Assembly (NCBI GenBank): GCA_017435305.1
Contig: JAFSFH010000012.1
Location: forward strand, 169,182 to 233,181
Length of the DNA: 64,000 nt
Reading direction: 5' to 3'
Source of the DNA: Clostridia bacterium
GTDB taxonomy: Bacteria > Bacillota_A > Clostridia > Oscillospirales > Acutalibacteraceae
The position numbers and the translations under genes are program-made. The notes below the pieces were generated by a model, which had not been told where the DNA came from, searched no databases, and saw nothing but the letters and a program-made list of their open reading frames with translations. Positions 30,201 to 37,828 of this stretch are shown here, one piece after another. How positions within the stretch are numbered: position 1 is the first letter of the stretch; each line of letters opens with the position of its first letter.

Positions 30201-30969
30201 CCAGATGCTGTTGAGAGTTCTCTACGGTAGCAGGCTCGCCCGGACGCAGCTTGCGATAGATCTCCAGCAGGGCTTCTTCCTTGTTTTTGGTGGTGTCCTT
30301 CAGCAGGGTGGCGTGGATGCGCTCGTCGTCGCCGAAGAACTCCAGAATCTGGGCGTCGGTGGACAGACCCATGGCACGGGCCAGCACGGTCACCGGAATC
30401 TTGCGGTTCTTATCGATACGGACGTAGAACACGTCCTGGGAGTCGGTCTCATACTCCAGCCAAGCACCGCGGTTGGGGATGACGGTGGAGGAGAACAGCT
30501 CCTTACCCAGAGTGTCGTGCACCATATCGAAGTACACGCCGGGGGAACGGACCAGCTGAGATACGATCACACGCTCCGCACCGTTGATGACGAAGGTGCC
30601 GCTGTCGGTCATAATGGGGAAATCGCCCATAAAGACCTCGGACTCCTTGATCTCGCCGGTCTCCTGATTCAGCAGACGGACGCGGACGTACAGGGGGGCG
30701 GCGTAGGTCACGTCACGCTCCTTGCACTCCTCGACGGTGTATTTGGGTTTGTCCTCCAGACGGTAGCCGATGAAATCCAGCACCAGGTTGCCGTTGTAGT
30801 CGGTGATGGCGGCGGTCTCCTCAAAGACCTCCCGCAGGCCCTCCGTCAGGAACCACTGGTAGGAATTCTTCTGCACCTCGATGAGGTTGGGCATATCCAG
30901 CACTTCGTTGATCTTGGCAAAGCTCATACGGACGTTATTGCCCAGCTTTACCGGTTTGATGTTCGTCAT
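27280..30969 (-). CDS. rpoB: RNA polymerase subunit beta
   Basis: Subunit of 1229 residues from the ATG at 30969, which has AGGAG about 11 bases upstream; an in-frame GTG at 30981 lies inside that site. Conserved parts include the fork and rifampicin pocket ([32 protein letters not shown]), [33 protein letters not shown] and the C-terminal [19 protein letters not shown]. In the rifampicin cluster the residue equivalent to E. coli Gln510 is Pro. It heads rpoBC; rplJ-rplL is not upstream. Confidence 0.98.
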   Translation of the reverse strand: MTNIKPVKLGNNVRMSFAKINEVLDMPNLIEVQKNSYQWFLTEGLREVFEETAAITDYNGNLVLDFIGYRLEDKPKYTVEECKERDVTYAAPLYVRVRLLNQETGEIKESEVFMGDFPIMTDSGTFVINGAERVIVSQLVRSPGVYFDMVHDTLGKELFSSTVIPNRGAWLEYETDSQDVFYVRIDKNRKIPVTVLARAMGLSTDAQILEFFGDDERIHATLLKDTTKNKEEALLEIYRKLRPGEPATVENSQQHLDNLFFDPRRYDISRVGRYKYNKKLSLSNRLAGCTLSRPIVDPATGEILAEPGEVIDRARAMEMEDAGVTVAYVNVEEHGELREVKIVSTGMVDLAKYVSTPVYEAVKKTLNERVNYTVLTEILGQGLSDEELPEALLARAKELIPNTITVDDILASINYLNCLGHHIGTTDDIDHLGNRRIRSVGELLQNQFRIGFSRMERVVRERMTLQAQDMDVITPQALINIRPVVAAIKEFFGSSPLSQFMDQNNPLAELTHKRRLSALGPGGLSRDRAGFEVRDVHYSHYGRMCPIETPEGPNIGLISYLATFARINEYGFVEAPYRKVDKATGVVTDEVTYMPADMEDDFIVAQANEPLDENNRFARSKVTTRHRGEFKEEDPSVVDYMDVSPKMVVSVATAMIPFLENDDANRALMGSNMQRQAVPLLKTDSPIVGTGMEYKAGVDSGVCVLAKAAGTVTYASADTVRVRRDDTGEIDVYELVKFSRSNQGTCINQRPVVTEGQHLEVGEVIADGPSTSNGEIALGKNALIGFMTWEGYNYEDAVLINEKIVRDDVYTSIHIEEYEVEARGTKLGDEEITRDIPNVGEEALKDLDERGIIRIGAEVHSGDILVGKVTPKGETEMTAEESLLRAIFGDKAREVRDTSLRVPHGEYGIIVDVKVFTRQNCDELSPGVNMVVRCYIAQKRKISVGDKMAGRHGNKGVVSRILPSEDMPFLPDGTPLDIVLNPLGVPSRMNIGQVLEVNLGYAAAALGMKVMTPVFDGAHEDDIRELLAQAGKSTDGKTWVYDGRTGELFDNPVTVGYMYYLKLHHLVDDKIHARSTGPYSLVTQQPLGGKAQFGGQRFGEMEVWALEAYGAAYTLQEILTVKSDDVVGRVKTYEAIVKGQNVPQSGVPESFKVLVKELQSLGLDIRVLDADKNEIDLKQNFDEDDDFGMIEPDSEAFTTVANESEFEGFGVGEMDESGEIIADTADEMN

Positions 30970-31284
30970 TTGGCCCTTCACTCCTTTTCGTCAATTTCTC
31001 TGCTCCGTTTCCGGGCGGCGCAGAGAGGTTGGATAACCAGATGAATGCATCGCGTTTTTGCCGATTTTGCGAGAGTTTCTGCAGAAAAATGAAAAATTTT
31101 TCTTGCCTTTTTTGGCGAAATGTGCTATACTCATTCTGTGCCAAAGGGCAGACTTCTCACATTAAGGCATTATAAGATAATATATCAACATTTACCATTT
31201 GTCAAGCACTTTTTGGGGCTTGGCTTATTTTTTTATACTTTTTCGGTGTTTTTCGGGGTTTCGGACAAAAATGACGTCAAAAAA
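30970..31284 (-). other. rpoB leader region
   Basis: About 315 bp between the rpoB start and the YdcF-gene terminator. The transcript from the promoter at 31177-31205 has a leader of about 200 nt with a hairpin CTCTGC...GCAGAG near 30996-31025 (approximate) and a small TGCCCTTTGGCA hairpin. An opposing promoter-like pair lies at 31103-31131 on the plus strand. No ORF is supported. Confidence 0.65.
31177..31205 (-). promoter_or_regulatory. rpoBC promoter
   Basis: Minus-strand -35 TTGACA (31205-31200), 17-bp spacer, -10 TATTAT (31182-31177). Confidence 0.92.
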
Positions 31285-31320
31285 CGGCTCCGTGGGTTCT
31301 TCACAGAACACACGGAGCCG
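31279..31320 (-). terminator. YdcF-family gene terminator
   Basis: Stem CGGCTCCGTG/CACGGAGCCG (31285-31320) with an inner GTTCT/AGAAC stem, followed by T6 on the minus strand. Confidence 0.9.
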
Positions 31321-31363
31321 TGGCTTGTTTTTTATCGCCTGTTTCAGAGCGTTTTTGTGGGGG

Positions 31364-32152
31364 TTAATATCCGATCAGCCACAGACGGCAGATGGCGGCA
31401 CACTCCCGCACCCAGTAGTACAACACCAGATGGACGGGGGTGCGGCATGCCACCGCCCCCACCGAGTCGGCGCCGGCCTCCACAGCCAGCCGTCCTGCCC
31501 GATACTGGTGGAATATCTGGGTGGCGGTCACCACGTGGGTGCTCCACCCCTTCTCGTGAATGATCTCCATGGAAAAGGTCAGGTTTTCGCGGGTGTCGGT
31601 GGACTCGTCCTCGGTGGCGATGCGGTCGGGGTCAATGCCCTGCTGCTCCACCAGATACTTTCTCATCACGTAGGCCTCGGTGTAGGTCTCCCCCTTGCCC
31701 AGACCGCCCGCCACCACGCAGTTGGCGTCGGGGTTCTGCCGCAGATAGTCGGCGGCCAGACGCAGGCGATCCTCCAGCATACGGCTGGGCTGGTCCTCGT
31801 GTATCTTCGACCCCAGCACCACCACGGTGGCACCCTCGGCAGGGGCGCGGTTGGCCGCCCGATTCATCAGCACCGTACACACGATGCCGGTCACCGCCAC
31901 CGCCGCCGCCAATATCCACAGAAATGCTGTCATAACGCGTTTCCATCCTTTCGGAGGTTTGGAATTTTCGGGTCGTTTCAGCCCCCACAGCAGACCGATG
32001 ACCGCCACCGCCACGGGAACCAGTACCCCCACACCGGGCGTGCCCTCGGTGAACAGGGGCAGCAGCCCCCACACCAACAGAAGCAGGCCGGTGGCCGCCA
32101 CGGTCAGCCGTCCCACACGGCGCAGCCGCCGCCGAAATTCGGGTTTTGCCAC
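31364..32152 (-). CDS. YdcF/SanA-like DUF218 membrane protein
   Basis: A 262-residue protein with two or three N-terminal membrane segments (VAATGLLLLVWGLLPLF, VLVPVAVAVIGLLWGL, ILAAAVAVTGIVCTVLM) followed by an extracytoplasmic DUF218 domain: VVVLGSKIHEDQPSRMLEDRL, VVAGGLGKGETYTEAYVM and EDESTDTRENLTFS. Family members are tied to envelope functions, but a reaction is not established. The start is a GTG with GGATGTGAG upstream. It lies downstream of the polysaccharide deacetylase, behind a weak terminator. Confidence 0.87.
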   Translation of the reverse strand: MAKPEFRRRLRRVGRLTVAATGLLLLVWGLLPLFTEGTPGVGVLVPVAVAVIGLLWGLKRPENSKPPKGWKRVMTAFLWILAAAVAVTGIVCTVLMNRAANRAPAEGATVVVLGSKIHEDQPSRMLEDRLRLAADYLRQNPDANCVVAGGLGKGETYTEAYVMRKYLVEQQGIDPDRIATEDESTDTRENLTFSMEIIHEKGWSTHVVTATQIFHQYRAGRLAVEAGADSVGAVACRTPVHLVLYYWVRECAAICRLWLIGY

Positions 32153-32180
32153 GGTCTCACATCCTTTCGCTCATACGGGA

Positions 32181-32206
32181 AAAGCGCCGACACAGGTCGA
32201 CGCTTT
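32181..32206 (-). terminator. Polysaccharide deacetylase gene terminator (probable)
   Basis: Stem AAAGCG-CGAC/GTCG-CGCTTT with one mismatch and a short T run on the minus strand. Confidence 0.6.
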
Positions 32207-32224
32207 AGCATTTCCCGACAGACG

Positions 32225-33268
32225 TTAATAATATACTGTACCGGGCACGATCTCCCCCTCCCGCGCCATCAGCAATTCCGGCACGGTGACGAAGGTGTAT
32301 CCCTGTTTTTTCAGCTTATCCATCATCTTGATGGCGGCGTCGACGCTGGGCTCGTGGATGTCGTGCATCAGCACGATGGAGCCGTCCTTAATGCCGTTCT
32401 TGCCGAAGCTCACGTTCATAATGGCATTGACGTTGCGGCTCTCCCAGTCGCGGGTGTCCACACTCCAGTAGATGATGGGGATGCCCGCATCGGCGGCGTA
32501 CTTTTTCACCGTTTTATTACAGGCGCCGCCGGGGCAGCGCATCACCTCCGGCTTGTGCCCGATCAGTTTCTCCACCTTCTTGGCGGTCTTATTCATATTG
32601 CTGCTGACGCCGGAGGCGGTCAGACGGGTCAGATTCGGGTGGTCATAGGAGTGGTTGCCCACCACGTGACCCTCCTTCTCCATCCGCTTGATCAGATCGG
32701 GATAGCGGTCGACCCGATTACCGAGAACAAAAAAAGTGGCCTTGACCCCCCGCTTTTTCATCGCGTTAAGCAGCCGCTCGGTGTAGGGGCCCGGGCCATC
32801 GTCAAAGGTCAGTGCCACCAGCTTCTCTCCGCTGTGGTCACCGTAATCCCGCTCCGGCAGATTCTGTTCCACCGTGGTGGTGGTCTTCCCCTTGCCGGTG
32901 GTGGTCTTCTTTTGGGATATCTGGGTGCGCAGGCTGGCGATGGTCTTTTTCTGCTTATCAATGAGGGCGTCTTTATCCTCCAGTTTGTCCTCGTATTTTT
33001 TCTGCTGAGCCTCCATCTCGTCGCGGGTGTCCTCCAGCTCATCCTGCAGAGCGGACATCTCGTCACGGGTGTCCTCCATCTCCCCCCGCAGGTCGGCGAT
33101 GACGCTGTCCTGCTGTGCCAGCTGGTGACGGTATTGATTGTCCCGCACGATGGTAAACACGGTCAGGCCGCACAGCAACAGAGCCAGAGCGGCGACCAAT
33201 GCCACCAACCCTCTGACCATACGTCGTCTGCTGCTGATCTTAATGCGCTGTTTCTCCATAACCGGCAT
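32225..33268 (-). CDS. Membrane-anchored polysaccharide deacetylase with coiled coil
   Basis: A 347-residue NodB-type deacetylase. An N-terminal membrane anchor (GLVALVAALALLLCGLTVF) is followed by a long heptad-like coiled coil (about 45-115) and a Lys/Thr-rich linker, then the catalytic domain with LTFDDGPGPYTERLL (metal Asp and catalytic Asp), HSYDHPNLT, MRCPGGACNKTV, WSVDTRDW and LMHDIHEPS. It probably deacetylates peptidoglycan or another surface glycan outside the cell. The ATG at 33268 has AGGAGGT upstream. Confidence 0.92.
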   Translation of the reverse strand: MPVMEKQRIKISSRRRMVRGLVALVAALALLLCGLTVFTIVRDNQYRHQLAQQDSVIADLRGEMEDTRDEMSALQDELEDTRDEMEAQQKKYEDKLEDKDALIDKQKKTIASLRTQISQKKTTTGKGKTTTTVEQNLPERDYGDHSGEKLVALTFDDGPGPYTERLLNAMKKRGVKATFFVLGNRVDRYPDLIKRMEKEGHVVGNHSYDHPNLTRLTASGVSSNMNKTAKKVEKLIGHKPEVMRCPGGACNKTVKKYAADAGIPIIYWSVDTRDWESRNVNAIMNVSFGKNGIKDGSIVLMHDIHEPSVDAAIKMMDKLKKQGYTFVTVPELLMAREGEIVPGTVYY

Positions 33269-33308
33269 ATCCGATACCTCCTGCGGGGATGATAAACTAT
33301 CTGTTTTC

Positions 33309-33336
33309 ATTGTACCATAACCCCGCGCAATTGCAA
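33309..33336 (-). promoter_or_regulatory. Polysaccharide deacetylase promoter
   Basis: Minus-strand -35 TTGCAA (33336-33331), 16-bp spacer, -10 TACAAT (33314-33309). Confidence 0.75.
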
Positions 33337-33385
33337 GGGCGAAATTGCAAAAAAACGGCGGATTTTGTCAAAAAAACGAGAAGGG

Positions 33386-33414
33386 TTGCAAAATATCGTT
33401 TTTTGTGTTAGAAT
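33386..33414 (+). promoter_or_regulatory. degV promoter
   Basis: -35 TTGCAA (33386-33391), 17-bp spacer, -10 TAGAAT (33409-33414). Confidence 0.8.
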
Positions 33415-33460
33415 AACACCCGTATGAACAAACCACCGATACGAAAGGAACGATTTTGTT

Positions 33461-34315
33461 ATGGCAAAACCGATTATTCTTTGCGCAGACAGCACCTGTG
33501 ACCTGAGCGACGAGCTGATCGAAAAATATCAGGTGAAAATTCTGCCTCTGCACGTCAATCTGGAGGAGAACTCCTATCTGGACGGCGTGGACATCAACCC
33601 CGACGCCATCTATGCCTATTATCACGAGCACAAGGTGCTGCCCAAGACCGCGGCGCTGAATATGGACGAGTTCATCGACTTCGTCAAGCCCTTTATCGAC
33701 GCCGGCAACGACGTCATCTGCATCACCATCGGCTCCGCCCTGTCCACCACCTATAACAACTGCCGTCTGGCGGCGATGGAGCTGGACGGTCTGTACGCCA
33801 TCGACAGCAACAACCTGTCCACCGGCTTCGGTCACGTGGTGATGGCCGCCGGCGACCGCATCGCCGCGGGTATGCCCGTGGAGCAGATCGTGGCCGAGGT
33901 GCAGGACATCGCCACCAAGGTGGAGGCCTCCTTCGTGGTGGATAACCTGGAATTCCTGCACAAGGGCGGTCGCTGCTCCGCCGTGGCCATGCTGGGCGCC
34001 AACGTGCTGAAGCTGAAGCCCTGCATCGAGGTGTCCAACGAGGGCGGCTCTATGGGCGTCAGCAAGAAATACCGCGGCACGCTGGAGCGCGTGCTGGAGG
34101 AGTACGTGGCGGACCGTCTGGCGGGTCGTGAGGACATCCGTCAGGATCGCATCTTCATCACCCATTCCGGCATCTCCGAGGAGCGCATCGCCATCGTCAA
34201 GGCGGCGGTGGAGAAGCATATGCACTTCGACGAGATCTACATCACCCGCGCGGGATGTACCATCTCCTCCCACTGCGGTCCCAACACCCTGGGCATCCTG
34301 TTCGTCCGCAAGTAA
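33461..34315 (+). CDS. DegV family fatty-acid-binding protein
   Basis: A 284-residue DegV/FakB-type protein that binds a fatty acid for phosphorylation by FakA. It shows ILCADSTCDLSDELIEKY, the ...TAALNMDEF loop (usually T-SQP), TIGSALSTTYNNCRLAA, IDSNNLSTGFGHVV, FLHKGGRCSAVAMLGANVLKLKPC and ISSHCGPNTLGILF, the last being the conserved His-Cys-Gly-Pro-Asn segment. The substrate is not deducible. Monocistronic with its own promoter and terminator. Confidence 0.93.
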   Translation: MAKPIILCADSTCDLSDELIEKYQVKILPLHVNLEENSYLDGVDINPDAIYAYYHEHKVLPKTAALNMDEFIDFVKPFIDAGNDVICITIGSALSTTYNNCRLAAMELDGLYAIDSNNLSTGFGHVVMAAGDRIAAGMPVEQIVAEVQDIATKVEASFVVDNLEFLHKGGRCSAVAMLGANVLKLKPCIEVSNEGGSMGVSKKYRGTLERVLEEYVADRLAGREDIRQDRIFITHSGISEERIAIVKAAVEKHMHFDEIYITRAGCTISSHCGPNTLGILFVRK

Positions 34316-34330
34316 TAAATGTATATAAAA

Positions 34331-34364
34331 AGAGTCCGTGGCACCGCCACGGACTCTTTTTTTG
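34331..34364 (+). terminator. degV terminator
   Basis: Stem AGAGTCCGTGGC/GCCACGGACTCT followed by seven T residues. Confidence 0.95.
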
Positions 34365-34495
34365 TTCCCCCGTTCTCACATTGTCCAAAGCGGGATAGGA
34401 TGCGTAGTCGCCCCCCTCCCTACCCCTAAAATTCACCTTTAACGCCGAAATTGTAAAAAATTTAACAAACTTTTGGACTTTTTTGCGTTAAAGCA

Positions 34496-34524
34496 TTGAC
34501 ACTTTAAAGTGATAGGTGTATAAT
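34496..34524 (+). promoter_or_regulatory. serC-serA promoter
   Basis: -35 TTGACA (34496-34501), 17-bp spacer, -10 TATAAT (34519-34524), a full consensus promoter. Confidence 0.95.
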
Positions 34525-34534
34525 TCGTTCTAAT

Positions 34535-34577
34535 CTCTCTTATAAAGGCGTAGGATAAGGTATCCCTCGCCCGAGAG
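34535..34577 (+). promoter_or_regulatory. Structured leader hairpin of serCA
   Basis: The transcript begins with a nested stem: outer CTCTC/GAGAG, middle GGCG/CGCC and inner GGATA-agg-TATCC. No T run follows, so it is not a terminator. The gap to the ribosome binding site is short. It could be a 5' stabilising stem or a ligand/protein-binding leader. Confidence 0.55.
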
Positions 34578-34603
34578 AAAATACTATATTGGAGGAATGA
34601 GAC

Positions 34604-35689
34604 ATGGCAAGAGTATACAATTTTTCCGCAGGCCCGTCCATGCTGCCCCAGGCAGTACTGGAAAAAGCCGCCGCCGAAATGCTGGACTACGAAGGTTCCG
34701 GTCAGTCGGTGATGGAGATGTCTCATCGATCTAAGGTGTACCAGAGCATTATTGATAAGACCGAAGCCCTGCTGCGCGAGATCATGAACATCCCCGAGAA
34801 CTACAAAGTGCTATTTCTGCAGGGTGGTGCGTCATCCCAGTTCGCCATGGTGCCGCTGAATCTGATGACCGGCAGCGGCAAGGCGGACTATATCGTCACC
34901 GGCCAGTGGGCGAAAAAGGCGTATAAAGAGGCCGCCCGCTACGGCGACGTAAAGGCGGTGGCCTCCTCGGAGGATAAGACCTTCTCCTACATCCCCAAGG
35001 TAGCCAAAGAGGACTTCCGCCCCGATGCGGATTACGTCCACATCTGTATGAACAACACCATCTACGGCACCGTGTACCACGACCTACCGGACACCGGCGA
35101 CCTGCCGCTGGTGGCGGACATCTCCTCCTGCGTGCTGTCGAAACCCATTGACGTGACCAAATTTGGCGTGCTGTACGCCGGTGCCCAGAAGAATATGGCC
35201 CCCTCCGGCGTCACCGTGGTGATCATCCGTGAGGATCTCATCGGCAAGGCCATGGACATCACCCCGACGATGTTTAATTATCAGACCCACGCCGACAACG
35301 GCTCTATGTTCAACACCCCGCCCTGCTACACCATCTACATTATGAAGCTGGTGCTGGAGTGGATCCAGGAGAACTTCGGCGGTCTGGAGAAAATGCAGGA
35401 GCTGAACGAAAAGAAAGCCAAGTTGCTGTACGATTTTCTGGATAATTCCAAGCTGTTCAAGGGTACCGTCGTCCCCGAGGATCGCTCTCTGATGAACGTG
35501 CCCTTTATCACCGGCAACGACGAGCTGGACGCCAAGTTTGTCAAGGAGTCCACCGCCGCCGGCTTTGTCAACCTGAAGGGTCACCGCTCGGTGGGCGGTA
35601 TGCGGGCCTCCATCTACAACGCCATGCCGCTGGAGGGCGTGGAAAAGCTGGTAGCCTTTATGGAGCAGTTTGAAAAGGAGAATACCTGA
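34604..35689 (+). CDS. serC: Phosphoserine aminotransferase
   Basis: Second enzyme of serine synthesis; converts 3-phosphohydroxypyruvate and glutamate to phosphoserine. It has 361 residues with NFSAGPSMLPQAVLEKAA, MEMSHRSK, LFLQGGASSQFAMVPLNL, VADISSCVLSKPIDV, the PLP-lysine region GVLYAGAQKNMAPSGVTVVI, NTPPCYTIYI and the C-terminal HRSVGGMRASIYNAMP. GGAGGAATGAGAC precedes the ATG. Its stop overlaps the serA start by one base, giving coupled synthesis. Confidence 0.97.
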   Translation: MARVYNFSAGPSMLPQAVLEKAAAEMLDYEGSGQSVMEMSHRSKVYQSIIDKTEALLREIMNIPENYKVLFLQGGASSQFAMVPLNLMTGSGKADYIVTGQWAKKAYKEAARYGDVKAVASSEDKTFSYIPKVAKEDFRPDADYVHICMNNTIYGTVYHDLPDTGDLPLVADISSCVLSKPIDVTKFGVLYAGAQKNMAPSGVTVVIIREDLIGKAMDITPTMFNYQTHADNGSMFNTPPCYTIYIMKLVLEWIQENFGGLEKMQELNEKKAKLLYDFLDNSKLFKGTVVPEDRSLMNVPFITGNDELDAKFVKESTAAGFVNLKGHRSVGGMRASIYNAMPLEGVEKLVAFMEQFEKENT

Positions 35690-36846
35690 TGAATATTTGT
35701 ACGTTAAATAAAATTGCCGCCTGCGGCACCGACCGTCTGGGGGCGGCGTACACCGTCACCGATCAGATAGACGGGGCGGCGGGTGTACTGGTCCGCTCGG
35801 CGGCCATGCACGAGATGGATCTGCCGGACACCCTGCTGGGCATCGCCCGCGCCGGTGCCGGCGTCAATAACATCCCCATTGATAAATGCAGCGAGCAGGG
35901 CATCGTGGTGTTCAACACCCCCGGTGCCAACGCCAACGCCGTGAAAGAGCTGGTGCTGGCAGGTCTGTTTCTGTCCTCCCGTAAGGTGGTGGACGGCATC
36001 GCCTGGGCGGGCACCCTCAAGGGCGAGGGGGACGCGGTAGGCAAGCTGGTGGAAAAAGGCAAGTCCGCCTTCGGCGGCCCCGAGCTGCTAGGCAAAAAAC
36101 TGGGCGTTATCGGCTTGGGCGCCATCGGCGTGCTGGTGGCCAACGCCGCCGTGGCGCTGGGTATGGACGTCTATGGCTACGACCCCTATCTGTCGGTGGA
36201 CGCGGCCTGGAAGCTGTCCCGCCACATCCACCACGCCGCCACCCTGGACGAGATCTATGCCGACTGCGACTACATCACCGTCCACGTACCGCTGGTAGCG
36301 GACACCAAGGGTATGCTGAATGAGGCCGCCTTTGCCGCTATGAAGGACGGGGTGCGGGTGCTGAACTTCTCCCGCGCGGGCTTGGTGGACAGCGACGCTA
36401 TGCTGGCCGCTCTGGCGGCGGGCAAGGTAGCCGCCTACGTGGTGGACTTCCCCACCGATGAGATGCTGGGCGTGGACAACGTGGTGGCCATCCCCCATCT
36501 GGGCGCCTCCACCCCAGAGAGCGAGGATAACTGTGCCGTGATGGCCGCCAACCAGCTCAAAGCCTATCTGGAGGACGGCAACATCATCAATTCCGTCAAT
36601 TTCCCCGACGTAAACGTGCCCCGTGTGGGCGACGTGCGCGTGTGCGTGCTGCACAAGAACATCCCCAATATGCTGGCCCAGATCTCCTCGGTGGTGTCCG
36701 CCTGCGGCGTCAACATCGAGTCTATGACCAACAAATCCCGCAAGGAACTGGCCTATACGGTGCTGGATGTTGCCGGTGCCGTAGCCGACGACGTGACCGA
36801 CAAGATTGCCGCCATCGACGGCATCATCCGCGTGCGGGTGCTGTAA
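35689..36846 (+). CDS. serA: D-3-phosphoglycerate dehydrogenase
   Basis: First enzyme of serine synthesis, oxidising 3-phosphoglycerate with NAD+. It has 385 residues: substrate-binding part (IARAGAGVNNIPIDKCSEQGIVVFNTPGANANAVKEL), Rossmann fold (LGVIGLGAIGVLVANAA), VHVPLVADTKGMLNEAAF, LNFSRAGLVDSDAML and the catalytic His in VAIPHLGASTPESEDNCA. A C-terminal ACT domain (VCVLHKNIPNMLAQISSVVSACGVNIESM) suggests serine feedback. The protein lacks the extra intervening domain of long SerA forms. Confidence 0.97.
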   Translation: MNICTLNKIAACGTDRLGAAYTVTDQIDGAAGVLVRSAAMHEMDLPDTLLGIARAGAGVNNIPIDKCSEQGIVVFNTPGANANAVKELVLAGLFLSSRKVVDGIAWAGTLKGEGDAVGKLVEKGKSAFGGPELLGKKLGVIGLGAIGVLVANAAVALGMDVYGYDPYLSVDAAWKLSRHIHHAATLDEIYADCDYITVHVPLVADTKGMLNEAAFAAMKDGVRVLNFSRAGLVDSDAMLAALAAGKVAAYVVDFPTDEMLGVDNVVAIPHLGASTPESEDNCAVMAANQLKAYLEDGNIINSVNFPDVNVPRVGDVRVCVLHKNIPNMLAQISSVVSACGVNIESMTNKSRKELAYTVLDVAGAVADDVTDKIAAIDGIIRVRVL

Positions 36847-36883
36847 TTCTGCTTATTACCTCACACTGGTCTTTCCTTACATC

Positions 36884-36915
36884 AAAAGGGCCTACCCTCG
36901 CGGGTAGGCCCTTTT
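36884..36915 (+). terminator. serCA terminator
   Basis: Stem AAAAGGGCCTACC/GGGTAGGCCCTTTT, 40 bp after the serA stop. A nearly identical hairpin is at 37114-37137. Confidence 0.92.
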
Positions 36916-36954
36916 GATATTTATCTGTTCGCAATGTTGCAAAGACTCAACTCG

Positions 36955-37092
36955 GCTCCCTCTGACGAGGGAGCTGTCAAAACCGCAGGTTTTGACTGAG
37001 GGAGAGATAACGGAACGTCACGTTCTGCTCCTATCTTCTCTCCCTCCGACCTCGCTAACGCTCGGCCACCTCCCTCGTCAGAGGGAGGCGAG
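36955..37092 (+). repeat. Variable-hairpin intergenic cassette 2
   Basis: Fills the 307-bp gap after serA. Outer arm GCTCCCTCTGACGAGGGAGC, then hairpin GTCAAAACC-gca-GGTTTTGAC (36976-36996), GAGGGAGAGAT, a GAACGT/ACGTTC stem, then CTCTCCCTCCGA, a second stem region and the closing arm CCTCCCTCGTCAGAGGGAGG. The flanks match cassette 1, while the hairpin is unrelated in sequence. Flanked by two copies of the same terminator hairpin. Confidence 0.8.
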
Positions 37093-37106
37093 AGCGGTCG
37101 TGAAAA

Positions 37107-37137
37107 AATTTTAGGGCCTACCCTCACGGGTAGGCCC
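37107..37137 (-). terminator. Terminator of the 37154 membrane-protein gene
   Basis: Stem GGGCCTACCC/GGGTAGGCCC with a short loop, followed on the minus strand by TAAAATTTTTT. It duplicates the serCA terminator on the other side of the cassette. Confidence 0.85.
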
Positions 37138-37153
37138 TTTTGGTTTATCATCG

Positions 37154-37618
37154 TTATTTTCGATGGGCGCGCTTGGCGGCAATCAGCCAGATTAAACCAT
37201 CCGCCACAGCGTAGCCGGCGGCGGTCACGGCGGTCAATGCCACCGTGCCCAAAACAAGCACCCACACAGAGGACGCCGCGCCAATGCCGATGCACAGGCC
37301 GAACGCGGCAGACAACACCGCCACCGCCAATATCTCCATATGATACTCCCGAAAGGTGAGCACCCGCAAAATTAACCGTCTCCCGTCCGGCTCTAACGCA
37401 AAAGATTGGCGGCAATGGTCGATGCGGACAATGGTCTCCACCACGGCTATGAACAGCAACACGAGAACAATAATCAATACGTAGATGGTCTCCTCCGGCA
37501 CCTGCAGCAGATAGGGCAGGTTCAACGGCCCCAGCAGCAAAGAAAAGACAAAAGTCGCCGCGAAACCAATGCCCACATACAGCGGTGCAATCAATAGTTT
37601 TTTAAAAAACAATTTCAT
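37154..37618 (-). CDS. Hypothetical four-TM membrane protein
   Basis: A 154-residue membrane protein of no recognised family. It has hydrophobic segments LLIAPLYVGIGFAATFVFSLLLG, ETIYVLIIVLVLLFIAVVETIV, MEILAVAVLSAAFGLCIGIGA and VLVLGTVALTAVTAAGYAVADGLIWLIAA, a positively charged N-terminus (MKLFFKK) and tail (AKRAHRK), consistent with both ends cytoplasmic. The start is the ATG at 37618, with GAGGTG upstream. It lies alone between two repeat cassettes, so its surroundings give no functional hint. Confidence 0.75.
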   Translation of the reverse strand: MKLFFKKLLIAPLYVGIGFAATFVFSLLLGPLNLPYLLQVPEETIYVLIIVLVLLFIAVVETIVRIDHCRQSFALEPDGRRLILRVLTFREYHMEILAVAVLSAAFGLCIGIGAASSVWVLVLGTVALTAVTAAGYAVADGLIWLIAAKRAHRK

Positions 37619-37636
37619 TGGTTTCACCTCGCTTTA

Positions 37637-37818
37637 GCCGCCGCAGGCGGCGTGCCTCCCGTTGTGTTCGACATTCGTCTAAGACGAAGTCGGGGAGGTG
37701 GATTTTTGCCATAGGCAAAAAGACGGAGGGATTGTTTGCTTTTTGCTACGCCGCTCTCGCGGCTACAATCCCCCAGTCAGCCTGCGGCTGACAGCCCCCT
37801 TTACACAAGGGGGCCTTT
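37637..37818 (+). repeat. Variable-hairpin intergenic cassette 3
   Basis: Starts with GCCGCC-gca-GGCGGC, then GCCTCCC...GGGGAGGTG, hairpin TTTTTGCC-ata-GGCAAAAA (37703-37721), GACGGAGGGATTGT, then ACAATCCCCCA, hairpin GTCAGCC-tgc-GGCTGAC (37776-37792) and the closing arm GCCCCCTT...AAGGGGGCC. Same architecture as the cassette at 53056, with different hairpins. It occupies the 210-bp gap beyond lysA. Confidence 0.8.
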
Positions 37819-37828
37819 TATCTAATTA

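Noticed and set aside
31199..33292. A 697-codon plus-strand frame opposite the YdcF-like and deacetylase genes
   Set aside because: It starts inside the rpoB promoter region, passes through two terminators and has low-complexity composition, while both minus-strand genes have intact catalytic motifs.
34535..34577. Terminator or attenuator before serC
   Set aside because: The hairpin lacks a following T run and lies directly after the transcription start.
37154..37618. Membrane protein at 37154 as a cassette-encoded gene
   Set aside because: It lies between two cassettes but has its own ribosome site, a terminator and ordinary codon use; similar cassettes elsewhere carry no gene, so linkage is probably incidental.
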